This document shows, in pieces, positions 11,049 through 20,374 of a DNA stretch of 64,000 nt. Every line of letters begins with the position of its first letter. Position 1 is the stretch's first letter. The stretch lies in the NCBI GenBank assembly GCA_030280995.1, contig JASXTE010000001.1, forward strand, positions 3,408,001 to 3,472,000. The letters are read 5' to 3'. The notes beneath the pieces were generated by a model. That model made no database searches and was not told the origin of the DNA. It saw only the letters and a program-made list of their open reading frames with translations. The position numbers and the translations under genes were made by a program. The DNA comes from Hemileia vastatrix (Eukaryota > Basidiomycota > Pucciniomycetes > Pucciniales > Zaghouaniaceae).

Positions 11049-11304
11049 TCCATAAACATACCCTTCCAATTTTTATCCAACCTAATTTGGCCCATTTTGC
11101 CTTTTTCACCGTTTTTAAATTTAATAGAAAAACCGGGTAAATCCAATAAACATATAGAAAAGTCCAAAACGTATTTGCACTCCAAAGTAATATTAACAGA
11201 AAATAATTGAGAATCCACTTGAATTATCTCCAAGTGAGCTGACCTATTGCAATCCGGGATCTCATCCTGAGGAGAGATTACAACATTAGAGCGATCAGCC
11301 CCTG

Positions 11305-13914
11305 CTACCCCAAAAAATGAGGGCATTCATCCCCTTCCAACAAACATAATTCACCAGAAGCCGTCCGTTTAATATGCCGCTTCTTGGTGCAAACACAACA
11401 CTGGCACAGTGTAGTAATCCCTGGCCATGTTTCCCAACCTTCATCTCCAGGAGGCGCTAACCGCATATGTAAACTCCGCATATCTTCACCAGTGATCTCC
11501 AAACTAATCCCCATGCCAGCTTGATACCCTATCCTGGCCTCAAAATCCATCAAAAAAGGACCACCAAGAACAGTTTTGACTGCTCCTCTGGCCACATAAA
11601 AGTGAACCTTACCAACAGATCCACCAATGCCTAACCTGACATGCTCAGCAGTACCCATCAGCTCTGTTGCATGCCCTCCAATACCTCTGAGGTTTCCCCC
11701 AGTTCCACTTTTAATTGGCAAGCCTATACTCGTCGCTTGCTCCAATGAAATTAAATTAATTTGAGACCCTGAATCGACCAAGGCCTTTACTTCTTTACCA
11801 TTAAGAGTTACCACCAGGTAACCCAGGGGAGCGGAAAAATGTGTATCTACATCTTCCCCAAACTTTTCAGCATTTTCACAAATATATTCCACCTCTCCAG
11901 TGGAAACCCGACGCCTCGTCAAATGCTTCTTTTGCTTTTCAGCAAGCGCCGGACTAATCGTAAATAACTCCCCCAAAGATAAGGGAATCTGAAGTTGATT
12001 CACCCTATTCAAAACTGCGTCCATTGCATTAGCTTGACCAGAAACTACTGGCCGCTCATACTGGACCTTTGATTTAACAACCTTGGCCCTGGGTACCTCT
12101 TGAGGTCCAACCGAGCCATCTTCACCCCCCATTATAACATCTTCACTTTCTATAACCCTAACTCCGTCACCAGCTTCTTGCACTAATCCTGATCCATCGC
12201 TAGTCCTTCTTACACCCTCCATTGGGATGGGACCGCTAAAACTTGGTCTGGGTAGAGACGCCAACGGTACGTCCTCCTCAGAATCTGAATCATCCTCTGG
12301 CATAGGCTCACCATTTAAATCAAACTTGCCATAACTAGGGGGCCCCATATCAGCAATCCCCTTCTGCATTTTATATAATTCGTCCTTAGAGTAAGGGTTC
12401 AATTTTTTGGCGGCAGTTTGAGCACTAGAAATCTTGTCCTTAGAGTAAGGGTTCACTTTGTTATTGGCCTTGCCAGGATTAGCCCTCAATTGGCTCTGAA
12501 TGCTACTTTTCGCCTTAGTAGCAGCTGCTCTTCTAGCAGCATTAACATCATATTCTCCAGCCATACAGCTACCCTCCACCTGGGCAACCGTCGCCAGCTC
12601 TAAACCACCAAAAGAAGTAGAGAACATGGCTTTACTGACCTCTTTCTCCTTACCTTTGTCAGCTTTTCCACCATTACCGTTACCATTTTTGCCACCCTTG
12701 GCATTAACATCTTCATCCGTCACCTCTTCAAATCTGGCTCTTCTTTCAGCCGTTAAACTTCTTCTGACCAAATCAGAAGGAGACTGTCCATCACTGGGCT
12801 TGATGAACGAACCATCAGGAAATTTATAAACTTTACCATCAAATAAAACTCGCCCAGCATCCATATCCTTATCAAGAGCAAAACAAACTGTTGCTCTATG
12901 ACCCCTCCTATTACAATAGGAGCACACCTTTGGCTCATCGTAGCCACCTCTATATCCATTACCACCATTCCCACCATTTCTCCCATTGCCTGGGAAGCGG
13001 TTACCGTTGTTATTGCCATTATAATTTCGACGTTCATAACCTCTAGACTGATAAGAAGTCGACGTCGACGAAGAAGCGATTGGGGCCTTGTTGGCCTTCT
13101 GGGTTTCTTGAACAAATATTTTTAATTGTTTAGTTAAATCGGCCAGGTGATCGACCATCTTATTATCTACATTACCCTCAACTTTAGCAGCAGGTAATCC
13201 CATTTGAGCCTTCTTGGCCTCCTGGGCTTTGACCATAATATCGTTGTTTTTGGCCAAAACTTTGCTAACCTTACTAACATATTGAGTGCATGACTCTTGA
13301 TATTTGTCCAACGCCAATAACTTGAGATGGGCCTGAATGTTCTCTTTGATAACCTCCAGAGCCGGCAGCTTCTGCTCACCATTAGGCAGTTCCTTCATCA
13401 AATCTTTTCTTGAAAGATCCTTCAAGACGTCCATACGAATATCCCTGCTACATGCTGTCCAAAACAAATCTTTTGCTTGGTTCTCATGCACTAACTCGTC
13501 CACCAGTATGAGATATTCCACCACTTCATCAAACTGAACACAGAGCTTTTTGAAGTCAGCCATAGAAGAAACACCACCTTTTGCTTGCCAGTCTCCAACA
13601 ATTTTATTGAGGTCCATCATAGTAAACCTAACACCCCATCTATCAACCATAGCTTTAGAAAGCTTAACCCAATCCTTGTCCTTGAATGCCTGCATAGCAA
13701 TAACCTCTTTTTCCACCTCCCTATCGGCAATAAAAAATCTAACTTGCTTCACCATATCCACATGAGAAGCACCATCAACAGCAGCAGCAGCTTCATACCT
13801 GCTAATGAACCATTTAACCTCCTCCCCATCAAACTTTGGGCCATCCCAAGAAACAATTCTAACTGAGGGAGTAAGAGGGTTAGAAGATCCAGAAGCAACA
13901 GCAGAAGAAGACAT
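11305..13914 (-). CDS. gag: E1 gag with zinc knuckle and aspartic protease
   Basis: An open frame of about 869 aa, starting at the Met encoded at 13914-13912. A longer start at 14079 lies inside the primer binding site and is less likely; the E2 protein also aligns from the internal Met. A helical gag region is followed by an Asn/Gly-rich basic stretch and a CCHC knuckle, C-S-Y-C-X4-H-X4-C (about 12930-12889). An acidic Pro/Ser-rich region then leads to a pepsin-like protease with the D-S-G-S catalytic motif (near 11770), followed by a hydrophobic G-G-P-F-L strand. Gag would form particles and bind RNA; the protease would cut the polyprotein. No stop breaks this frame. It ends T-TTT-TTG-GGG-TAG, the probable frameshift site into pol. 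Confidence 0.9.
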   Translation of the reverse strand: MSSSAVASGSSNPLTPSVRIVSWDGPKFDGEEVKWFISRYEAAAAVDGASHVDMVKQVRFFIADREVEKEVIAMQAFKDKDWVKLSKAMVDRWGVRFTMMDLNKIVGDWQAKGGVSSMADFKKLCVQFDEVVEYLILVDELVHENQAKDLFWTACSRDIRMDVLKDLSRKDLMKELPNGEQKLPALEVIKENIQAHLKLLALDKYQESCTQYVSKVSKVLAKNNDIMVKAQEAKKAQMGLPAAKVEGNVDNKMVDHLADLTKQLKIFVQETQKANKAPIASSSTSTSYQSRGYERRNYNGNNNGNRFPGNGRNGGNGGNGYRGGYDEPKVCSYCNRRGHRATVCFALDKDMDAGRVLFDGKVYKFPDGSFIKPSDGQSPSDLVRRSLTAERRARFEEVTDEDVNAKGGKNGNGNGGKADKGKEKEVSKAMFSTSFGGLELATVAQVEGSCMAGEYDVNAARRAAATKAKSSIQSQLRANPGKANNKVNPYSKDKISSAQTAAKKLNPYSKDELYKMQKGIADMGPPSYGKFDLNGEPMPEDDSDSEEDVPLASLPRPSFSGPIPMEGVRRTSDGSGLVQEAGDGVRVIESEDVIMGGEDGSVGPQEVPRAKVVKSKVQYERPVVSGQANAMDAVLNRVNQLQIPLSLGELFTISPALAEKQKKHLTRRRVSTGEVEYICENAEKFGEDVDTHFSAPLGYLVVTLNGKEVKALVDSGSQINLISLEQATSIGLPIKSGTGGNLRGIGGHATELMGTAEHVRLGIGGSVGKVHFYVARGAVKTVLGGPFLMDFEARIGYQAGMGISLEITGEDMRSLHMRLAPPGDEGWETWPGITTLCQCCVCTKKRHIKRTASGELCLLEGDECPHFLG
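11311..11317 (-). promoter_or_regulatory. Probable -1 frameshift site (T TTT TTG) between gag and pol
   Basis: On the minus strand the gag frame reads CAT TTT TTG GGG TAG and pol lies in the -1 frame, open through the overlap. T-TTT-TTG fits the X-XXY-YYZ rule. E2 has T-TTT-TTA-GGG at the same place and E3 has T-TTT-TTG-GGG-TAG. No downstream structure was computed. Confidence 0.8.
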
Positions 13915-14066
13915 CCCAATAAGTAATGAAAAGCGATAACAATCGATAAAATAACAAGCCTCTTGCAGGCCAATAACAAAAATCCAATTAGAGTTCCAGA
14001 AAATAAACCTCTTGCAAGCTAATAACGTTCTTGATCCAAGTAAGTCTTGAAAGAAAGCTAGAGAAA

Positions 14067-14088
14067 TCGAACCCCACATTGGGCGCCA
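14067..14088 (-). other. Primer binding site of E1, tRNA-Lys type
   Basis: The minus strand reads TGGCGCCCAATGTGGGG and continues TTCGA, two bases after the 5' LTR. It matches the complement of the 3' acceptor and T-arm of a tRNA ending GGGCGCCA, the animal tRNA-Lys(1,2) type. The match extending through TTCGA is longer than the usual 18 bases. The tRNA of this genome is not in the window, so the assignment is by family knowledge. Confidence 0.75.
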
Positions 14089-14090
14089 AC

Positions 14091-15203
14091 TATGGTAAGG
14101 TAAACTCTTACAGTCGCCTTGCTGTAAGCAGAATCCGGAGGAGATATGTGGATTTAGCTAAAAACCCCGTCCTTCCAATAAAAATAACAAAATGGGAATT
14201 CTAAATCACTAAGCTAACCAATCTACTTGAATCTGATTGATAAAATAATGAAACTCTAAAATAATTAACGCTTATTGAGATTTAAAGAAAGTGGCTGTTG
14301 ATAAAGAAATACTGATAACAACAATTAAGGTGTACCAGTGAAAGATCTGAAAAGATTGACTTTTATGTTTTTATAATAATTTGAATTTTTATGAGACAGC
14401 AATAATCAAGTCCCAGCGATGAAGACCTTTCTAAAGATACCCTATATGAAGTGTGATTTAAATTGTTGAATTGTATTTCTAAAATGTTATGTAAAAATAA
14501 TAAATGTTATAAGGGTATTACAAATTTATTTAATTTGTTGAGTAATAAAAAATGAGACTGTGGTGGTTAATGATTAAGGAGTATGATCTGTCCCCCCTTC
14601 TCAATTTCGAGTTTGAGAAGCGCTTAAGTATTCCTAGTCACGTGCCTAAGTTTTCCCCTCCAGAGCTCTTCCAGAGTCAATCCGGAGCCCGTACGGAGTC
14701 CGTACAGAGTCCGTACGGAGTCCGTCCAGACTTCCGGACTCAATTTAGAACCTTAAAACCATAATAAAAAATCTAGAAAAATTACACATAATAGAGCTAC
14801 TTCCCTTTTCCATACCAAACTAATTTTTGTAGTCTGCGCAGCTCTAATTACCCCCTGAAAATTCATCAAAGTTAAGTAATTTTTGAAAACGTAAATATTT
14901 CTATAAAACTTTAAAATTCATTTAAAAAATATAAAAAAATAGTAAAAATTCTGGGAAAATTTCCCAAGGTTCTTGAGTGACTTGACTTGATACTTATAAA
15001 TTTTTCAGACCGTAAAAATAAGTTTTCTCCGTAAAATAAATTGTATTTGTGTAGGCATTTGCTCGTGACCAATTTCTTCATATTTTAAACTCCAAAATAA
15101 ATTAAATAAAACCCTTTTTATAAAAAATAATAACGCCAATCTTGCACGCCGTAATAACTCCATTTACATATTTAGGTGCCGTACTAAACTTTAGGCTACC
15201 ACA
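14091..15203 (-). repeat. 5' LTR of E1
   Basis: 1113 bp, the partner of 2587-3698. It carries at about 14690-14735 a tandem of roughly 12-bp units of the type GTACGGAGTCC, which are partly palindromic. It should contain the element promoter, but no clear TATA box was fixed. Confidence 0.93.
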
Positions 15204-16007
15204 CCGCTTGAAGTAGATGTCACCCCACGACCTAGGCACAAGGTTGAGGGTGTTCCTGGAAGTGAGATGAGGAGAGTAGTTTAGAAACTTCTTTGAAGCA
15301 CAGAGGATATGTTCAAGGAAGTGATTCAAAGATGACTCAAAGGATGAACTACTTCTTTGAGATATGTTTGATAAGAATTCTAATATAATTTAAAGGTAAT
15401 ATTAATATTCTTAAGATCTCACAAAGTGTTGGAAACTCAATAATCAAAGATTTAGGATTTAGAAATGATTACTGAGAAAAATAAGGAAAGATACAAAAAT
15501 AATGATTTAACCTGAAGCTTTACCACTATTAACTATATATACGTTTTATAATTTAACTCTAAAGGAATATCAAACCACAATCCAGCCCCTTTAATATCCA
15601 TTACTCCTCCTCGCATTGACCTCATACCATCCATTATTCCGCACACCACAGACCTCCAAAATACACCCATTACACCTGGACCCTCCTCACTATCATCCTT
15701 TAAGCCTTACATCCTCCACTAACCATCCTGTCCATGCTCACTACCCCTTTTAATAACCCACAGATACTTAATAAACCTTTTAGCGGACTATTACATTAAC
15801 TATTGTGCTGTGTGTCGCTTATTGATGAAAAGACTAAAACACACTATTGAGAGATTGACTAATTTAGATTTAAAATTTAGACTAGCATGGTTGAATAGTG
15901 AGTGCACAAAGGAAAGTCGCAGTTGCTATGTAGAATTGTTTTCTGCGCTTTAAGTATGGATTTAGAACTCTGTATTATTGATTTAATGAGCTGCTTTTGC
16001 CTCGAGT
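15204..16007. other. Intergenic, no gene seen
   Basis: Starts with the CCGC duplication of E1 and a short continuation of the disrupted LTR-like repeat. The remainder is AT-rich with a C-rich patch at 15590-15770 and no convincing frame. An open frame beginning at 15902 merges with the small coding start at 16124 and is probably an upstream extension by chance. Confidence 0.5.
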
Positions 16008-16042
16008 GTCACGTGGCACGTGACAGATGCCCCAGTATAAAA
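16008..16042 (+). promoter_or_regulatory. Promoter-like block: paired E-boxes and TATA box
   Basis: GTCACGTGGCACGTGAC (16008-16024) has 8-base inverted arms and two overlapping-type CACGTG E-boxes, the site bound by bHLH factors. TATAAAA follows at 16036-16042, about 85 bases before the ATG at 16124. The spacing suits a core promoter for the interrupted gene at 16124. Confidence 0.55.
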
Positions 16043-16123
16043 ACACGAGCTCCATTGAGCGTGAGACATATTTTTCCCACACTACTTTCTCTACATTCTT
16101 ATTTTAATTATTTTATATTTATT

Positions 16124-16192
16124 ATGTTGACTTGTCCTACCCCAAAGCGGATTGTGGACTGGTTACCCGGCAATATTCTCAAGCCTGTATGG
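16124..16192 (+). pseudogene. 5' half of a small gene split by E2
   Basis: An ATG 82 bases after a TATA box opens 23 codons (start M-L-T-C-P-T-P-K-R) that run exactly to the left end of E2. Skipping E2 and one copy of its target duplication, the same frame continues at 28569 through P-V-N-R-W and V-L-P-R-N. Continuity across the insertion supports a real pre-existing coding exon. The product is not recognised. Confidence 0.5.
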
Positions 16193-17622
16193 TGTGGCAT
16201 TCCAAATCTGGGTAGGCTACTTAGGTGAAAATTTGATTGGACCTTGGTTGGTAGAAAATCATGGTGTTAGCAGGTGTTAATTTGGTTGAAGGGGCGTTAA
16301 CTGGAGTTTTTTTTGGGTGGATTTATGGTGATTTTTGGAGGATTTGTGGTGATTTTTTGGAGGATTTATGGTGTTTTGGAATGGATATATGTTGGTATTC
16401 CTATTTTTATTTGATGGTTTCATGGATTGGGTATTGGTTTTACTGGATTTTCTAGCGCTCTCTTGGTATTTTTGGTGGATGCAGTGTGCTCATGGAGTAG
16501 CCATTTTTTTCCGGTGCGCTCTGGTTTGCTCCGGTGATTTTCCGGTGCAAAAGCAAAGTGTACGGGAAAAATTCTGTCATTGTGGAAAAGTTTGGTTATG
16601 GTGAAAAGATTAACTCACTCTGGAAAAATTAGCTCATTATGGCAAAAAGAGCTCATTGTGGCAAAATTTGCTCACAATGGGAAAGTCTGATCACCAGTGC
16701 AAAGTTTGGTCACTGCAGAAAAGTCTGGGCACTGTGGTAAAGTTTGGTCACTGTAGGAAAGTCTGATCACCAGTGCAAAGTTTGGTCACTGCAGAAAAGT
16801 CTGGGCACTGTGGTAAAGTTTTGTCACTGTAGAAAAGTCTGATCACCAGTGCAAAGTTTGGTCACTGCAGAAAAGTTTGGCTATTGTGGCAAAATTTGGT
16901 TAGAATTTATCATGCTTGTTAGATCAATAGTTTATTGTAGATCCTATGAATGTAGGGTATTGTTGGAAAGGTCTGGAGGAGGAGAATCAGATAGAAGGAA
17001 GGGGAATCTTAGTCTTCTACATGTTTTTTGTCTTTTAGTTTCAATAATAAGGGTCTTTTTTGTTAATTAACAATTTTTAACATATAACTACAATTATAAT
17101 AAAAAATATCAACATATAGGGTACCATTGGATATCTGTCATCCTTGGTGACTCAAATTTATTTCTTTTCTTATAAAATTTATAAAATAAAAATATAATAA
17201 AGAACACTCTTTAATTTTGGTGGGAAACTGGGTAAATCTGGGGCAGACCTTTAATAAGGCACCTTTGAACAGATCATCCCAAGGGTAGTTTCTAGGGCAC
17301 TTTACTGTACTTTTCAGTCTCTGGGGCAAGTGTTGCAGATTGTTCTAAGTATTTTCTGTGACTTGTATCAGTGTAATCTGGTATAAGGTATTTGTTTTGG
17401 GGGTGTAATCATTTATTGCACTTATTTTTTTTCTATATTATAGGTTTCCAACACTTTCAAAATCTTTCTATCAGATTTTCAACTTATCCAACTCTTCAAG
17501 AAGATCTTCAAGCTTAGTTAATTGAATCTTACATTTAATTAGAGGGACAGGGATTTCTTTTTGTTTTTCCAACTCCCTTGGATTCTGCCTGCAGCAAGGC
17601 GACTGTAGGAGTCTACTCTACA
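16193..17622 (+). repeat. 5' LTR of E2
   Basis: 1430 bp, starting TGTGGCATTCC and ending GTCTACTCTACA. Nearly identical to 27146-28564. It contains a 76-bp tandem repeat (16685-16890). Confidence 0.93.
16685..16890 (+). repeat. 76-bp tandem repeat in the E2 LTR
   Basis: About 2.7 copies start at 16685, 16761 and 16837, each beginning GTCTGATCACCAGTGCAAAG. Within each unit the shorter theme GTTTGGTCACTGYRG also recurs. The 3' LTR has the same array at 27627, 27703 and 27779 with identical spacing, as expected of copied LTRs. Confidence 0.92.
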
Positions 17623-17626
17623 GTTT

Positions 17627-17648
17627 TGGTGCTTAATGTGGGGTTTGA
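17627..17648 (+). other. Decayed primer binding site of E2
   Basis: TGGTGCTTAATGTGGGG followed by TTTGA corresponds base for base to the E1 site, with four C-to-T differences and no other change over these positions. A four-base spacer separates it from the LTR. The site is probably no longer functional. Confidence 0.65.
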
Positions 17649-17745
17649 ATTCTCTAGCTTCTGAAGAAACTTACTTGTTGGACTTATGAATATTGGTTTT
17701 CTGGTTGTTGGATTTTGGTTGGTTGGTTATTTTGTGATTCTGGTA

Positions 17746-17886
17746 ACTGGCTGAACCAGTACAGGATCTGTGGTAGTAGGGATCTAGGTATAGGGCTGAA
17801 CCCTTGCTAGATCTGTTGTTTTATCCTAGTAAAGGGCTGAACCCTTGTAGGATATTGTTGGTTGTCTGGTAAAGGGCTCAACCCTT
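17746..17886 (+). repeat. Four tandem leader hairpins with a shared CTGAA loop
   Basis: ACTGG-CTGAA-CCAGT (17746), AGGG-CTGAA-CCCT (17792), AAGGG-CTGAA-CCCTT (17832) and AAGGG-CTCAA-CCCTT (17872). Outer arms also pair: GATCTAG with CTAGATC around the second and ATCCTA with TAGGAT around the third. Stems change while pairing is kept. They lie between the primer site and the gag start. Confidence 0.7.
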
Positions 17887-17918
17887 GCAGATTTTATTGG
17901 TTTCCGGTGCTATTTGGG

Positions 17919-20374
17919 ATGTTTTCCCCATCTGGTGCTGGTGTTGTTGCTGCTGCTTCTGATGGTGTCAGGCCTTCAGTAAGGATTCAAAATTTGGATG
18001 GGCCCAAGTTTGTTGGTGATGATGTAAAGTGGTTTTTAGGCAGATATGAGGCTGCTTCTGTAATTGATGGGGCTTCTCATTTAGATATGGTGAAGCAGGT
18101 AATATTTTTCATTGGTTATAGGGAAGTTGAGAAGGAGATTACTGGTATGGAGGGTTATAAGACTAGGGATTGGAAAAGGCTTATTAGGGAAATGGTGGAC
18201 AGATGGGGAGTCAGATATTCAATGGTGGATTTAAATAAGGTTTTTGGAGAATGGCAAGTGCAGGGTGGAATAACTTCTTTGGTGAGTTATAGGAAATTTT
18301 TTGGTAGTTTTGAAACTGTGGTGGAATATCTGGTGGAGGTAGTGGAATTGGCTCATGAAAAATTTTGGTCCGCTTTTGGGAGGGATTTTAGGATTGATGT
18401 GTTAAAGGAGTTGTCCAGGAAGGGTTTGATGAAAACTTTACCTAATGGGGAGCAGAAGCTTCCTGCTCTTAAGGTGGTTAAAGAATCGGTGGAGTCTCAC
18501 CTCAGGCTTTTGGCTGTGGACAGTTATCAAAAAACCTGTACACAGTATGTCAGCAAAATTAATGAAGTTTTGGCTGATAATAACAATATTATGAAGAAGG
18601 CTCAGGAGGCAAGAACAGCTCAGTTGGGGAAACCGGTTCCTAAGGTGGATAAGAATGTGGATAAGGAGATGGTGGATCAATTGGCTGACTTAACAAAGCA
18701 ATTGAAAATTTTTGTTCAAGAAACTCAGAAGGCCAGCAGGGTTTCAGCTTCTTCTTCATCATCTTATTCAAGTAGAGGTTATGATAGGAGGAATGGTGGT
18801 ACTGTTGATGTTTGGATTTGTTCCTACTGTAACTGGAAGGGACATAAGTCTAATGATTGTTGGACTTTGAATAGGGATCAGGCTGCTGGTAGAGTAAAAT
18901 TTGATGGAAAGGTATTTAGGTTTCCTGATGAATCTTTTATCAAGCCCAGTGAAGGTCAGGCTTCTTCGGATTTGGTGAGGAGGAATAGTATGGGTGAAAA
19001 GAGAGCTAGGCTTGAGGAATTGCCTACTGAGGCTTCTTCTGGTACTGGAAATAATTCTGGAGATAAGGGGAAGGAAAAAGAGGTTAGTAAGGCTACTTTA
19101 TCTACTTCATATGGTAATTTGGAGTTAGTAAAAGTTGTTAAGGTGGATGGTGAGTGTATGGCTGGTGTATATGATGTGGAGGCTGCTAGGAGGGCGGCTG
19201 CTTCTAAAGCTAGAAGCAGTATTTCTAATCAGTTAAGGTCAAGAGGTGTAAAGGTGGATTCAAAGAAGGCTGAAGATCCCAAGAAGATTTATACGCCTGA
19301 AGAGATTCGTCAGATGCAGAAGGGGATAGCTGATATGGGTCCCCCTAGTTTTGGTGCTTTTGATCTTAATGGTGATCCTATGCCTTTGGATGATGGTTCA
19401 GATACAGAGGAGGATGTGCCTTTGGCATCTTTTCCCAGTCCAAGTTCTAGTGGGCCAATGGAGGGAGTCAGAACTACTGTTGATGGTTCTGGTTTGGTCT
19501 CTGTGGATGGAAAGGTTCATGGGGATAATTCTAATGTGGAGATGCGTGATGTTGTTGGTAATGTGGGACCTCAGGAGTCTTCTAGGGCAAAGTTTGCTAG
19601 GAGTAAGGCTCATTATGAGAGACTAGTGGTTTCTGGTCAAGAGAATGGTATTGATGTTGTTTTGGGAAGGGTGAATCAGCTTCAGGTTCCATTATCTTTG
19701 GGTGAATTGTTCACTATTATTGCAGCCCTTTCTGAAAAGCAGAAGAAGCATTTGACTAGGAGAAGAGTGGCTACTGGTGAGGTGGAGTATATGTGTGAAA
19801 ATGTGGAGAAGTTTGGTAATGAGGTGGAGACTCATTTTTCTGCTCCTTTGGGATATTTGGTGGTTTCTTTAAATGGCAAAGATGTGAAGGCATTGGTTGA
19901 TTCAGGCTCACAAATAAATTTATTTCATTGGATCAAGCAACTAGTCTGGATTTGTTAATTAAAGCTGGTGTTGGAGGAAATCTCAGAGGGATAGGTGGGC
20001 ATGCTACTGAGTTGATTGGTACAGAGGAGCATGTAAAGTTATTTTTAGGTGGAGCTGTTGGAAAAGTTCATTTTTATGTGGCTAGAGGAGCTGTGAAGAC
20101 AGTTTTAGGAGGGCCATTTTTGATGGATTTTGAGGCCAAGATTGGTTATCATTCTGGTGTTGGGATTAGTTTGGAGATTACTGGAGAGGATATGAGGCGG
20201 TTACATATGAGGTTGGCACCCCCAGGTGATGAAGGTTGGGAAACTAGGCCTGGTGTTTCTGCATCTTGTCAGTGTTTCACTTGCATTAGGAAGAGAAAAG
20301 ATTTGAAGTCCTCTTATGGTGTATTTGAGTATAGTGGTGATCATTTTGTTGGTGACCCTTCTTTTTTAGGGTAG
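17919..20374 (+). pseudogene. gag: E2 gag-protease with a one-base deletion
   Basis: The Met at 17919 is preferred to the one at 17862 because it aligns with the E1 start. A helical gag domain is followed by a zinc knuckle C-S-Y-C-X4-H-X4-C (about 18822-18861), a Pro/Ser and acidic stretch, and the protease D-S-G-S near 19900. Next to this motif one A is missing relative to E1 (about 19923), which ends the first frame at 19958; the remainder continues from 19928 to 20374 with the G-G-P-F-L strand intact. The break falls right after the protease active site, so this copy could not make a full protease. The Asn/Gly-rich linker of E1 gag is shorter here. Confidence 0.9.
20362..20368 (+). promoter_or_regulatory. 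Probable -1 frameshift site (T TTT TTA GGG)
   Basis: The gag frame reads TCT TTT TTA GGG TAG and pol continues in the -1 frame. T-TTT-TTA is the same heptamer type as the well-studied retroviral gag-pol slippery sequence. Its place relative to the stop matches E1 and E3. Confidence 0.82.

Larger units (their letters stand above)
7160..11317 (-). pseudogene. pol: E1 pol: reverse transcriptase, RNase H, integrase (three stop codons)
   Basis: A single minus-strand frame runs from the slippery site at 11317 to 7160, interrupted by TGA at 9722-9724, TGA at 7460-7462 and TAG at 7355-7357. An N-terminal linker with repeated L-Q-Q-E-V-K-L peptides is followed by reverse transcriptase (catalytic F-L-D-D; the two Asp codons are 9836-9841), RNase H (about 9330-9000) and integrase. 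The integrase has H-X4-H and C-E-E-C in its zinc domain (about 8270-8110) and a DDE core with L-D-A-V-H, V-D-G-G and P-E-A-E-G. It would copy element RNA and insert the cDNA. Comparison with E2 shows Arg at the first two stops and Gln at the third, so each stop is a simple loss; CGA to TGA and CAG to TAG would explain all three. Confidence 0.92.
2587..15203 (-). mobile_element. E1: nearly complete Ty3/gypsy LTR retrotransposon (12.6 kb)
   Basis: On the minus strand the order is 5' LTR (14091-15203), primer binding site, gag with zinc knuckle and aspartic protease, -1 slippery site, pol (reverse transcriptase, RNase H, integrase), a long 3' noncoding part, polypurine tract and 3' LTR (2587-3698). 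The order RT, RNase H, integrase defines Ty3/gypsy. The LTRs run TGTGGTAG to TTACCATA on the minus strand and differ at roughly 15-20 sites by eye. A 4-bp duplication CCGC flanks the element (2583-2586 and 15204-15207). Three stop codons in pol make this copy non-autonomous. The 3' part carries an extra antisense gene (4891-5904) not found in E2. Confidence 0.93.

Noticed and set aside
14079..14079. ATG at 14079 as the true gag start
   Set aside because: It lies inside the primer binding site, and similarity with E2 begins near the Met encoded at 13914-13912.
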